A stretch of 43,605 nucleotides of DNA, taken from contig QVQF01000099.1 of assembly GCA_003584895.1 (NCBI GenBank), positions 1 to 43,605 of the forward strand, written 5' to 3'. The notes under the pieces were generated by a model. The model ran no database searches and had not been told where the DNA came from. It worked only from the letters and a program-made list of their open reading frames with translations. The stretch is from Methylococcales bacterium (lineage in GTDB: Bacteria > Pseudomonadota > Gammaproteobacteria > Methylococcales > Methylomonadaceae). Position numbers and translations under genes: made by a program. This document shows, piece by piece, positions 20,931 to 29,030 of this stretch. Within the stretch, counting starts at the first letter, position 1, and every line of letters starts with the position of its first letter.

Positions 20931-21566
20931 TTAAATTAGATGTTGAGAGCGGATCGCCTGTATACCGGCTAAAGAAAATTGTACAACATGCTCAGCAAAG
21001 GCTTTGCTGTCACTTAAATCACCGGGGTAATGTGGAAAGTTTCTGGCACTTTGCATATGTTTTAAACGCAATAACTGAAAACACTGCCCCATAATACTGG
21101 TGTGGCAATATTGTATGCGCTGCTCGGTAGCAGCCTGCCCCAGGCATTCTTTTAATAAGGCCAACATTTGCAGCCGTTGTGGATTAATTTCTTTTTCCAA
21201 GATATCGGCTAGTAAACGCGTGGGCTGTGCCATTTCTTTGTTGATAATGGCAAAGGAATAGGAATTGTCATCAGCAACGCGGGCAATTAATGAGCGGATT
21301 CTGCCTGCCAAACGCTGTTCAGCTGGTGCAGCTTCAGGGATACCACCATCAGAAGGATGGTTATCAAGCTCCTGATTAAAAGCATAACGCCAAGCTTCCA
21401 GATACAGGCTTTCTTTATCACCGAAATGATAATTAACCGAAGCGATATTGGTTTCTGCTCGTTCGCAAATGTCTGCAATGGTTGACTCTTGAAAGCCCTG
21501 CTCGGCAAAAATACGACTGGCTGCGGTTAATAAGCGCTCTCGGGTTTTACCCGACTTTGTTTTCAT
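20931..21566 (-). CDS. TetR-family regulator, CerR/DUF1956-type C-terminus
   Basis: Probable local repressor of the efflux operon, 211 residues from the ATG at 21566. An in-frame GTG at 21581 would add five residues; neither start has a strong ribosome binding site. The N-terminal TetR helix-turn-helix is clear: LLTAASRIFAEQGFQESTI, then ADICERAETNIASVNYHFGDKESLY. The C-terminal ligand domain has IINKEMAQPTRLLADI and SIMGQCFQLLRLKH, as in the CerR/YbiH (CecR) group, whose E. coli member controls a drug exporter. It is the first gene of the operon, so it should control itself together with mdtABC-nodT. The start lies about 35 bp from a palindrome covering the predicted -10 box. Confidence 0.93.
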   Translation of the reverse strand: MKTKSGKTRERLLTAASRIFAEQGFQESTIADICERAETNIASVNYHFGDKESLYLEAWRYAFNQELDNHPSDGGIPEAAPAEQRLAGRIRSLIARVADDNSYSFAIINKEMAQPTRLLADILEKEINPQRLQMLALLKECLGQAATEQRIQYCHTSIMGQCFQLLRLKHMQSARNFPHYPGDLSDSKAFAEHVVQFSLAGIQAIRSQHLI

Positions 21567-21600
21567 AACTTTCACGCCCACTAAAATTCAAGCTTTATAG

Positions 21601-21645
21601 TAACTTATAAGTTAATTAAAACGAACAATTCAAATGCGCATTTGA
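21601..21645 (-). promoter_or_regulatory. tetR-efflux operon promoter overlaid by two palindromes
   Basis: On the minus strand TTGAAT (21633-21628) and TTATAA (21610-21605) are separated by exactly 17 bp, a sigma70-like promoter pointing into tetR. The -10 box is the centre of a perfect 14-bp palindrome TAACTTATAAGTTA (21601-21614). A second perfect palindrome TCAAATGCGCATTTGA (21630-21645) overlaps the -35 box. The centres are 30 bp apart, about three helical turns. TetR-family dimers bind such palindromes, so this is the likely autoregulatory operator. Which palindrome is bound, and whether by this TetR protein, is unknown. Confidence 0.7.
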
Positions 21646-22295
21646 TAAATATCTTTGATAGACAACAATAAGTCATTATTCCATCTAAACAATTAAACAG
21701 GGACTGATGAGAATTATTTTTTTAAGGCTTACGCTTATTGTCAGTAATGGTGTACTTAATTGACTAAATCAGCTGTTTATATTAACAAAACCAGTGTTTT
21801 TTTAGACGCTATAGGTATTCTTACGGATTGACCGCTTAAATATAAAACTTATAAACTATCGCGCAATGACTGAGTAAAGGTTTTTTAGGCTTAATGCATG
21901 AGCAATGTCGTTAGATAAAACATATCTTTTGTTTAACCATTGATCTCCACCGACCCTAAAGCGTCAACGACCGGTCAGCAATTGATATCAATCGAAAATC
22001 TAATAAGAACACTAGCGTCACTAGTTATTTCACTGAACCACCTAATGGTGTCACTGGGTAATAAAAACAAACGACTAAACGACCTAGTCACGTCACTAGA
22101 TGCTTTAAAGCTATCAATATAGCATTCAGCGATAGCTATTTTTAGCTCAGAGCTATCTATACATACAGTATCTAGCTATAGCAACACAAGATTGGAGTCG
22201 CAAAATAATTTAATGGGTTGACACAAAGGTTGAGAGGCCTACTCAACAGAGACATAAAGCTCATTAGTTCTTTAATTAAACCCTTAGGAACCACT
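21646..22295. other. Gene-free 650-bp stretch between tetR and an unknown gene
   Basis: AT-rich sequence with no convincing gene. It holds short dyads such as GATAGCT (22131-22137) against AGCTATC (22151-22157) and several AGCTAT and CACTAG repeats. An open frame at 21940-22122 begins with TTG, lacks a ribosome binding site and matches no family I know. The last part carries an AGGA just before the ATG at 22296. The promoter for the rightward accessory genes presumably lies here but could not be pinned down. Confidence 0.5.
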
Positions 22296-22907
22296 ATGTT
22301 AAAAGCAAATTATATACCTGCCGCAGATCAAGACTTTCATGCTTGGTTCGAACATTTGGCTAACAGCTTAACGACTGCAGCCGGCGTCACTAGCGCTGAT
22401 ATTACGGCATTGCAAGCTGCACAAACTGACTTTAGTTCACATATGACTAATACGACTAGCACGGCCGCATTAGCTAAACAAGCAACTAATAATAAAATAG
22501 ATAGTCGTCATCAAGCCGAAGACTTAATCCGTACCCTAGTTAGACGCATTAAAGCACACAGTGATTACACCTCAGGAATGGGCGCGCAACTAGGCATTAT
22601 TGGTACTGGCAAGCAGCACGATTTGGCTAATACTCATCCTGTACTCAAAGCTAAGGATTTAACCGGCGGCAAGGTGAATCTTAGTTATACCAAATATCAT
22701 AGCGATGGCATTAATATTTACTGTCAACGTGAGGGTGATGCGGACTGGGTATTGCTTGCTAGGGCCACCGTATCTCCGTATGTGGATACGCGTCCTGTAC
22801 TTCAAGTCGGCAAACCTGACCTGCGTCGTTATCGCGCTAAATATATGTTAAAAGACCAAGAAATCGGTCATTACAGCGATGATGTCATTATTAGTTGTGC
22901 ACCTTAA
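22296..22907 (+). CDS. Conserved hypothetical protein, fibronectin-III-like C-terminal half
   Basis: 203 residues from the ATG at 22296, chosen because AGGA lies 6 bp upstream; the frame stays open further back but without a start signal. I cannot name the gene. The N-terminal half is helical and Ala/Thr rich (YIPAADQDFHAWFEHLANSL, GVTSADITALQAAQTDF), then RRIKAHSDYTSGMGAQLGI. The C-terminal half looks like a beta-sandwich with the run GGKVNLSYTKYHSDGINIY, CQREGDADWVLLARAT and RRYRAKYMLKDQEIGHYSD, as in small fibronectin-III-like modules. No signal peptide is seen. It leads the accessory block with the cell-wall hydrolase and lipase genes. Confidence 0.7.
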   Translation: MLKANYIPAADQDFHAWFEHLANSLTTAAGVTSADITALQAAQTDFSSHMTNTTSTAALAKQATNNKIDSRHQAEDLIRTLVRRIKAHSDYTSGMGAQLGIIGTGKQHDLANTHPVLKAKDLTGGKVNLSYTKYHSDGINIYCQREGDADWVLLARATVSPYVDTRPVLQVGKPDLRRYRAKYMLKDQEIGHYSDDVIISCAP

Positions 22908-22915
22908 TACTCACA

Positions 22916-22931
22916 ACAGCGGTCCCGCTGT
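22916..22931. repeat. Short inverted repeat after the hypothetical gene
   Basis: ACAGCGG-TC-CCGCTGT, a perfect 7-bp stem with a 2-nt centre just after the stop at 22907. There is no T-run, so it is not a classical terminator. It may be half of a REP-like element. Confidence 0.5.
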
Positions 22932-22988
22932 AGATTCTAATAGCCAACTAACCTAACTATACACAACTTAGTCTTAATAACACGCCCT

Positions 22989-23819
22989 ATGACTACTATA
23001 CAAACTCCTTTAGGCCCGGTAGAGCCTTTACCTTATCCGGGACGATTATTAAAACTCGGTGATTTCGATGTTATAACGGTAACCAGAGTCCAGCAACGTT
23101 TAAATGCAGTCGGTTGCGGGCACATTACTGAGAATGGTTTCTTTGATGATGACACCAAAAATGCCATTAAACTTTTTCAAATTCGTTATCCCGATGTAAA
23201 CGGTCATTCTCTAGTGGTCGATGGTGTTTTGGGGACGCTGACTTGGGGCGCACTGTTTGGTGCTCAAACGGTCTCGTCTTATACCATCCCACCTTCGGAA
23301 CTCACACTAGAAGTAATTAAGGTCGCAAGCACCCAAATTGGGGTACTAGAAGAGCCCTTGGGCTCCAATCGTGGCCCTATGGTTGATGAATATCAGCAAG
23401 CCGTCGGCCTCAATTTAAAACCTGGAAAACCTGGCTATTATTGGTGTGTGGCTTTTACCTATTATTGTTATCAGCAGGCAACCCTTGAACTAGGCTTAAC
23501 TAAGAACCCACATATAAAAACCGCGGGCGCCCTGGATCATTGGAATAAATCAAAAACAAAACCCGGTATCACACGTATCACTCGCATTCAGGCTATCACT
23601 GATCCTAGCCTCATTAAGCCCGGCGCCTTATTTATTATTGATTATGGCAGTGGCTTAGGTCATACCGGCATCGTCACAGAGATCAATCAGGGCCGACTCG
23701 TAACTATAGAAGGCAATACGAATGCAGGTGGCTCTAGCAATGGCATTGGTGTCTTTAAACGTAATTCTCGAAAAATTTCAGAGATTAGCCGTGGCTTTAT
23801 TGATTACAGCTCATTTTAA
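22989..23819 (+). CDS. Peptidoglycan-binding and CHAP-like hydrolase
   Basis: 276-residue putative cell-wall amidase or peptidase. Residues 15-95 form a PG_binding_1 module (VQQRLNAVGCGHITENGFFD, DDTKNAIKLFQ, DGVLGTLTWGALFG). A CHAP/NlpC-like papain-fold domain follows at about 115-276, with the likely nucleophile C153 in YYWCVAFTYYCY, H225 in GLGHTGIVTEI and the polar third residue in IEGNTN (E241/N243). There is no signal peptide, so export would need lysis or a dedicated secretion system, as for phage endolysins or type VI effectors. It starts 81 bp after the previous gene and ends 15 bp before the lipase gene. No immunity protein is recognisable beside it. Confidence 0.85.
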   Translation: MTTIQTPLGPVEPLPYPGRLLKLGDFDVITVTRVQQRLNAVGCGHITENGFFDDDTKNAIKLFQIRYPDVNGHSLVVDGVLGTLTWGALFGAQTVSSYTIPPSELTLEVIKVASTQIGVLEEPLGSNRGPMVDEYQQAVGLNLKPGKPGYYWCVAFTYYCYQQATLELGLTKNPHIKTAGALDHWNKSKTKPGITRITRIQAITDPSLIKPGALFIIDYGSGLGHTGIVTEINQGRLVTIEGNTNAGGSSNGIGVFKRNSRKISEISRGFIDYSSF

Positions 23820-23834
23820 TTAGGAGCCACTCAC

Positions 23835-25157
23835 ATGCACAAACTTATACTCGCTTTATCGCTACTACTAATAGGATGCGCCACTATGAATAATGATGCT
23901 ACGTTAAGCCAACACTTAGAACAAAGAGATCTCTTAGGAATGCCGCAGGCTAAATTTGATTCAGCAGTAGCACAGCAATTACTAGAATTTTGTATCGAAC
24001 TTAATAATCAAGATGATCGTAATGATCCACTAAAAAAAACCGATCTAATTTATCAAGCTAAAGTAACGGATTGGACTATTGTCTTTGACAGTCGGCACCC
24101 TGGAAATCATGACTGGAACAAAATCTGGCCCTATAATAAAACCGATGAACATCTAAAGGACCCTAACAACCCTGAAAGCAATGGTTTTGGCCCCTTAAAT
24201 AATGCCTGGTTATTAGTTCAATCACTCAAAGACCCCAGTGTCTTTGCTATAGCTATTCGTGGCACTGTCGGTGAATGGCGTAGTATTTTAGCTGATGCTT
24301 ATGCGACATCGATGCCTGCCTATGCAGGCATCGAATATCCCCAAAACACACCCCTACCCCTAGTTTTTGCCGCAACGCCCAACGCTGAATTACACCTAGG
24401 CTTTTCTTATGCCAGTCTATCGTTATTATTCGATGATGATCTAGGCATTTTGACGCAATTACAGCGCATCACTCAGCAGCACAAAATATCCAAACTATAT
24501 ATCACTGGACATAGCCAAGGCGCTGCTATTGCTACCTTGATACATTCTTTTCTGTATTATGCGCTCACCGATCCTAATGACCGTTATGGAATGAAAAACA
24601 CCCTCAATCCTGCTCAACTAAAATCTTATGTCTTTGCTCAACCCAAACCTGGCAACTTGCAATACGCCCAAGATTTTGCCCGTATCACAAAAGATAACGC
24701 CTATGTGATCAATAACGACAGAGACCCTGTACCACAAGTGCCACTGAGTTTGGAAACCATTTCCGAAGTCGCTAACTATATAGAAGAAGAAAATGAAGAC
24801 ATTACTGTTGGTGGCTGGTTCAATCATGTAGCCGAAAGCATTAGTTTTACGAGCAATACCCTTAGAGATAAGTTGGCGGATATGTTTACCGACAAAATGG
24901 CCGATAAGTTTAAATACGCCAATATTGACCGATCTATCACTCGTTACTTCCCCGCTAGCGATGAACAACCCTATGTGGCCTTAGCCGACTCGCTTAATTA
25001 CACACTAGCCGGCCAACTTGTGCCTGTGTTTGGATTAAAAAAAGGCGGTGACTTATATCCTATCGGTAACGCTGCTGATACTTTATTGCAGCATCATGCC
25101 ACAAGTTATCGATTGTTAATCAAGCAGCAATTAGTTAAGCCTTACTCAGTAAACTAG
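23835..25157 (+). CDS. Lipase class 3 family lipoprotein
   Basis: 440-residue alpha/beta hydrolase of the lipase_3 family. An N-terminal lipoprotein signal with lipobox LIGC (C15) predicts anchoring in the envelope. The nucleophile elbow is GHSQG with S227, preceded by FAIAIRGTVGEW, the oxyanion strand of this family. The acid is likely Asp in NDRDPVPQVPL, and the base His420/421 in LLQHHATSYRLL. An AGGAG ribosome binding site precedes the ATG. The gene contains a perfect 26-nt hairpin (24309-24334) encoding SMPAYAGIE, which looks like a repeat inserted in frame. A phospholipase or lipid-remodelling role is inferred. Confidence 0.88.
   Translation: MHKLILALSLLLIGCATMNNDATLSQHLEQRDLLGMPQAKFDSAVAQQLLEFCIELNNQDDRNDPLKKTDLIYQAKVTDWTIVFDSRHPGNHDWNKIWPYNKTDEHLKDPNNPESNGFGPLNNAWLLVQSLKDPSVFAIAIRGTVGEWRSILADAYATSMPAYAGIEYPQNTPLPLVFAATPNAELHLGFSYASLSLLFDDDLGILTQLQRITQQHKISKLYITGHSQGAAIATLIHSFLYYALTDPNDRYGMKNTLNPAQLKSYVFAQPKPGNLQYAQDFARITKDNAYVINNDRDPVPQVPLSLETISEVANYIEEENEDITVGGWFNHVAESISFTSNTLRDKLADMFTDKMADKFKYANIDRSITRYFPASDEQPYVALADSLNYTLAGQLVPVFGLKKGGDLYPIGNAADTLLQHHATSYRLLIKQQLVKPYSVN
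24309..24334. repeat. REP-like hairpin inside the lipase coding region
   Basis: TCGATGCCTGC (24309-24319) and GCAGGCATCGA (24324-24334) pair perfectly over 11 bp around a 4-nt loop. The encoded PAYAGI is the familiar translation of GATGCC-type intergenic palindromes in many proteobacteria. This suggests a repeat captured within the gene, in the loop after the oxyanion strand and before the catalytic serine. Confidence 0.75.
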
Positions 25158-25181
25158 CCATTAATTTTTCTAAAGGAGTTG

Positions 25182-26334
25182 ATGACTATGCAAAAACGAT
25201 CCTACTGTGCTCTGATGGCACAGTCAACAGTGATATTAAAGGTCGAGGTACTAATGTCTGCAAGCTCTACGAAGCCATCGATATTCAAGGGCATAAATGC
25301 AATCTTGATTTACCGCAACAGATTGCCTTCTATGATGATGGCGTAGGTACTTCTGACAATCCTATTAAAAAACTATTGGGCGAAGCATTTGGTTGGGGCT
25401 TTTCAATCAATGTACAGCAACTTTATATACAATTAGTTCGAGCTTATCAGTCTAGTGATGATCGTTTATTTATGTTTGATTTCAGTCGTGGCGCCTACAC
25501 AGCCATAGAGCTTTGTTGACAGGCATTTTATCGCCATGCTTTAAATCATAAAGATCTGAATATAGAGTACTTAGAGAATTTGGTTTTTTTCAATGCGATA
25601 GAAATTCATTTTATAGGTGTATGGGATACCTTAGGGGCAGTAGGTACAACCTTTGAAGAACTGACCTTAGTCTTTAACCGATTATATCCTAGTCGCTTTG
25701 TTAGTTTGAAACCCGGCAGAGTTATTCGTGCTTGCCAAGCGATGTTCATTGATGATGAGCGCATGACTTGTCGCCCTGAACTTTGGGATGAGGCAGGGGC
25801 TAATCCCGGACAAATTGAACAAGTTTGGTTTGCAGGAGTACATTCTAATATGGGCGGTGCTTATCCTAAACAGGGTATGTCCTTAGTGTCTTTAGACTGG
25901 ATGATGGAGCAAGCCGAACAATCTGGGTTGCGCTTTATAGAAGCAGCACGCACTTATGTCAGCACCGAACTAGATATGTACAGGGCGAACTCTATAATCA
26001 CCGCACTGGACTAGGCATCTATTACCGCTGGCAGCCACGAGAAATACATGCGCTATGCCAAGCACCAAATATTCATCAGGCTAAAATACATGTGAGTGTT
26101 TATGATCGTATTGCCCAATCTACCGAAAATTATGCGCTCGGTAATATTCCATTCGATAGCTTCATCGTCAGCCATGGACGCTGTTACCACCCAACAATAT
26201 TGGGTATAGCCATCTGGTATTGGTATACTTTAATTAGCCGGTCTTTTAAATCAGTTTACTCAAGTTTTTGGTCAGGTCGAAGGTTAAAATACACTCTCTC
26301 ATTACGCAAAAATTTGCGTGCCCTGGGCTTATAA
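25182..26334 (+). pseudogene. Broken DUF2235 (Tle1-like) phospholipase-type hydrolase
   Basis: Pieces of one DUF2235 protein are readable in order. ILLCSDGTVNSD with TNVCKLYEA starts at about 25190. YDDGVGT and FDFSRGAYTA follow, the latter with Asp for the usual Gly of GFSRGA. Then come FIGVWDTLGAVG and the FAGVHSNMGGAYP motif, and a tail from about 25987 (LYNHRTGLGIYYRWQPRE, IPFDSFIVSHG). At least three lesions are seen. The ATG at 25182 is out of frame with the body unless one base is restored in the A-run at 25192-25196. A TGA stands at 25517-25519. A frameshift occurs near 25985. The region between SRGAYT and GVWDT is also shorter than usual. A good AGGAG precedes the ATG, 24 bp after the lipase stop. 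DUF2235 proteins include type VI lipase effectors; this copy looks dead. Confidence 0.85.
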
Positions 26335-26380
26335 TTAATTATAGTAGCGGCAAGCTCTTACGTATTAATACCTAACAATC

Positions 26381-26389
26381 TGTTATTAT
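26381..26389 (+). promoter_or_regulatory. Possible extended -10 promoter for dbpA
   Basis: TGTTATTAT (TG-n-TATTAT) lies 52 bp before the dbpA GTG start and resembles the element before ppnP (CTAACAATCTGTTAT shared upstream). No convincing -35 is seen. Confidence 0.3.
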
Positions 26390-26441
26390 AAGCGCTAGTA
26401 TGGCAGCAGTTCGCTGTCCATCGCGCTTATAAGAGTTACCT

Positions 26442-27830
26442 GTGAATACTGCTGCCTTTTCGTCATTACCCTTAAAACCTGCTTTACTTGAAAACATTGA
26501 ATCTTTGGGTTATACCCATTTAACACCGATACAAGCTGAAAGTTTACCTCATATACTCGAAGGTAGAGATGTTATTGCCCAAGCAAAAACGGGTAGCGGT
26601 AAAACAGCGGCCTTTGGTATAGGTTTATTATCACGATTAGATTTGAGCAGTTTTAGAGTACAAGCCTTGGTGATTTGTCCAACACGAGAATTAGCCGATC
26701 AAGTCTGTAAAGAGATCCGTAGACTAGCACGCTTCACCCAGAATATTAAAGTACTGTCTTTATGTGGTGGCGTGCCCTTTGGCCCACAGATTGGTTCTTT
26801 AGAGCATGGCGTACATATCGTAGTGGGTACACCGGGACGGTTACAGGAGCATTTACGAAAACGCAGCTTACGTTTAAGTAATCTTAAAGTTTTGGTATTA
26901 GACGAAGCCGATCGCATGTTGGACATGGGCTTTGAAGAAGTCATCACGGATGTTATCTCTTATGCACCGACGCATCGACAAACCTTGTTATTCTCAGCGA
27001 CGTATTCTGATCCTATAAGAGAAATCAGTCAGAACTTTCAATTTAAGCCAGTTTCCGTTAGCATCGACAGTAATCATCAAGAAGGTACAATTGAACAACA
27101 CTTTTATCAAATAGAAAAAGCACAGCGCCTCAATGCCTTAGGCTATTTATTGTCTTACCACCGTCCTGAATCAACCGTGGTCTTTTGTAATACTAAAAGA
27201 GAGTGCCAAGAAATAAAAAATGCTCTAGATAATTGTGGATTCTCTGTACAAGCGTTACATGGCGATTTGGAACAAAAACATCGCGATCAAGTTTTGGTAA
27301 GATTTGCCAATAAAAGCTGTTCTATTTTAGTGGCCACTGACGTTGCCGCTCGCGGATTAGATATTAAAGAATTACAAGCCGTGATCAATTATGATCTACC
27401 TTGGGATCCTGAAATTTATGTGCATCGCATAGGTCGAACGGGACGGGCAGGTAAAAAAGGCTTGGCCCTAAGCTTATGTACTGAAGCTGAATTAAATCGT
27501 GTCACCGCGATTGAAGACTATCAAGAGACTAAAGTCCGTTGGGATGAAGTAGCGCCCTTTCAAATGAGCTATCAAACTCGATTTGAACCACCTATGGTCA
27601 CCTTGTGGATTAATGGTGGTCGCAAAGATAAAGTGCGTCCTGGTGATATATTAGGTGCCCTAACCGGCGAATCCGGCATTACTGGCAGTGAAGTCGGACA
27701 AATTGATATTTTTGACGGTCACGCCTATGTCGCCATTAAACAAGATAGTGCTGATAAAGCCCTTGCTTGCCTAACCAAAGGCAAAATTAAAGGTCGTAAC
27801 TTTATGGTACGAAAATCCCAGTGGGATTAA
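26442..27830 (+). CDS. dbpA: ATP-dependent RNA helicase DbpA
   Basis: DEAD-box helicase acting in 50S ribosome assembly, 462 residues. Q motif region YTHLTPIQAESLP, Walker A AKTGSGKT (48-55), PTRELA, DEAD at 154-157 (DEADRMLDMGF), SAT in LFSATYSD, then HRIGRTGRAG of the second RecA domain. The C-terminal about 75 residues (VTLWINGGRKDKVRPGDILG ... GRNFMVRKSQWD) form the DbpA RNA-binding domain that recognises hairpin 92 of 23S rRNA. This separates it from RhlE/SrmB. The start is GTG at 26442, giving MNTAAFSSLPL, in line with E. coli DbpA. The gene stands alone after the decayed hydrolase gene. Confidence 0.96.
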   Translation: MNTAAFSSLPLKPALLENIESLGYTHLTPIQAESLPHILEGRDVIAQAKTGSGKTAAFGIGLLSRLDLSSFRVQALVICPTRELADQVCKEIRRLARFTQNIKVLSLCGGVPFGPQIGSLEHGVHIVVGTPGRLQEHLRKRSLRLSNLKVLVLDEADRMLDMGFEEVITDVISYAPTHRQTLLFSATYSDPIREISQNFQFKPVSVSIDSNHQEGTIEQHFYQIEKAQRLNALGYLLSYHRPESTVVFCNTKRECQEIKNALDNCGFSVQALHGDLEQKHRDQVLVRFANKSCSILVATDVAARGLDIKELQAVINYDLPWDPEIYVHRIGRTGRAGKKGLALSLCTEAELNRVTAIEDYQETKVRWDEVAPFQMSYQTRFEPPMVTLWINGGRKDKVRPGDILGALTGESGITGSEVGQIDIFDGHAYVAIKQDSADKALACLTKGKIKGRNFMVRKSQWD

Positions 27831-27870
27831 ACAAAGACCAACCTATCCTAAACTTAAGAGAGAACACTCT

Positions 27871-28065
27871 ATGAAAAGCAATATGGGAACTACAGACCGC
27901 ATTATACGCCTGATATTGGCAGTTCTGCTCTTGATTTATGCCTATAATCAAACCAGTTGGTTAGCGTTTGTCTGCTCGTTATTTACTTTTTATGAAGCCG
28001 GCGCAAGTTGGTGCGTGCTTTATCAGCTTATGGGTAAAAACACTTGCCCCTTACAAAAAAAATAA
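27871..28065 (+). CDS. DUF2892 small membrane protein
   Basis: 64-residue inner-membrane protein of the DUF2892 (YgaP transmembrane) family. NMGTTDRIIRLILAVLLLIY is the typical N-terminus (MGxxDRxxR), followed by two short hydrophobic segments and a C-terminal CP in KNTCPLQKK. AAGAGAG lies just upstream of the ATG. Biochemical role unknown. It follows dbpA by 40 bp and may be cotranscribed with it. Confidence 0.9.
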   Translation: MKSNMGTTDRIIRLILAVLLLIYAYNQTSWLAFVCSLFTFYEAGASWCVLYQLMGKNTCPLQKK

Positions 28066-28126
28066 CAACATTAAAATATATGTGCGTCAATTTGTCGCAC
28101 TTTTTATAGACAAGCATAATTTATTA

Positions 28127-28332
28127 CTATATTATCTACACACCGTTAGAAGAGCACTTAGATGGCAATGTATCTAGACTATTTTTAATGGGAATGAGGG
28201 GGAAAGTGGTCGGCTAGACTGAATAAAAACAATAATAATCGCCACAAATTGAAGCTGCATTTTTTACTAAGCAGTCGTCCAATATAATAATAAAAGAAAA
28301 TACGGACGAAGCCCACTTTTGTGGGCTTTTTT
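28127..28332 (+). ncRNA. Candidate small RNA with intrinsic terminator
   Basis: No open frame fits, yet the segment ends in a textbook terminator (28309-28332). TTGTCG (28092-28097) and CATAAT (28115-28120), spaced 17 bp, could start a transcript of about 205 nt near 28127. TCGTCC at about 28275 could pair with GGACGA ahead of the terminator stem. I recognise no known RNA family. The alternative is that the terminator simply ends the dbpA-DUF2892 transcript about 245 bp downstream. Confidence 0.35.
28309..28332 (+). terminator. Rho-independent terminator
   Basis: AAGCCCAC (28309-28316), loop TTTT, GTGGGCTT (28321-28328), then continued T-run to 28332. The 8-bp GC-rich stem with U-tract is on the plus strand. 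Confidence 0.9.
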
Positions 28333-28653
28333 ATTGCCTAAATTTTAGTAACAACACTAAAACTCATTTCGTTGATTTAACTCCCACTATACTCTGGCAA
28401 TGAGTGCGTGATCTATAATGCCTAATGTAATGTATTTTGCATAAATAATCTCTTTTAGCCTGTTGCTTTTATACAAATTAATCTTTTAAGTTCAATAATC
28501 GCTATAACAGCCATTACAAATGGCTTGTTGTAAACTTACAACTATCAATTTATGACCGTTTACCACTCTTTTTTTATGTCAAAATTTTCTTGAAATACTA
28601 GCTCAACCAGAGGATTATTCAATCAGACCTTAAATAATTACTTGGTATCCATC
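28333..28653. other. Gene-free stretch with two adjacent hairpins
   Basis: AT-rich and without a gene. Two perfect hairpins stand side by side: AGCCATT-ACA-AATGGCT (28509-28525) and GTTGTAA-AC-TTACAAC (28527-28542), about 110 bp before the micro-ORF at 28654. Their role is unknown; a regulator site or RNA leader is possible. Confidence 0.55.
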
Positions 28654-28788
28654 ATGAAAACACTAACATTCCTTATCGTAACTGCTTCTTTTTTTGTAAT
28701 TGTTGGAGCAGCTATTTTGCAATTACTAGAAATTATTTCCAACAACATTTTTACTACGAAAAACGATAATCACTTACCTATAGAATAA
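28654..28788 (+). CDS. Possible 44-residue single-pass membrane micro-protein
   Basis: The ATG at 28654 opens a 44-codon frame: basic start MKTLTFLIV, one hydrophobic helix (about residues 4-25), then a polar tail ending in KNDNHLPIE. The layout (lysine, membrane helix, charged tail) is that of small bacterial membrane proteins. There is no clear ribosome binding site and no family I recognise. AT-rich DNA can yield such frames by chance. Nothing is seen in the following 242 bp before malQ. Confidence 0.3.
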   Translation: MKTLTFLIVTASFFVIVGAAILQLLEIISNNIFTTKNDNHLPIE

Positions 28789-29030
28789 CCTGCTAGATAT
28801 TTATTTGGTTCATTTAAAACCGCATCCTATTTAATAGGGCCCTTTTTATATAGGGCATATAAACACATAACAAAAAATAATTTAGCCATACATAATCCCA
28901 TATAATTGTTTATGTATTATTTGTTTTGGGTTACCCTTACTGGGCATAAGCTTTATTCAAAACTCGTAAATCTGCAGATGGATAACATCGAATAGATAAG
29001 CAATTGAACATTAACCTGAGACAGTAATGT

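Noticed and set aside
21940-22122. 60-residue frame with Leu-rich heptads on the plus strand
   Set aside because: TTG start, no ribosome binding site, no known family, and the local DNA is full of short CACTAG-type repeats that can create the pattern by chance.
22218-22295. Upstream extension of the hypothetical gene at 22296
   Set aside because: In frame but without a ribosome binding site, while the ATG at 22296 has AGGA at proper distance.
27968-28177. 69-residue frame overlapping the DUF2892 gene
   Set aside because: Lies in another frame of a well-supported gene and has no family match.
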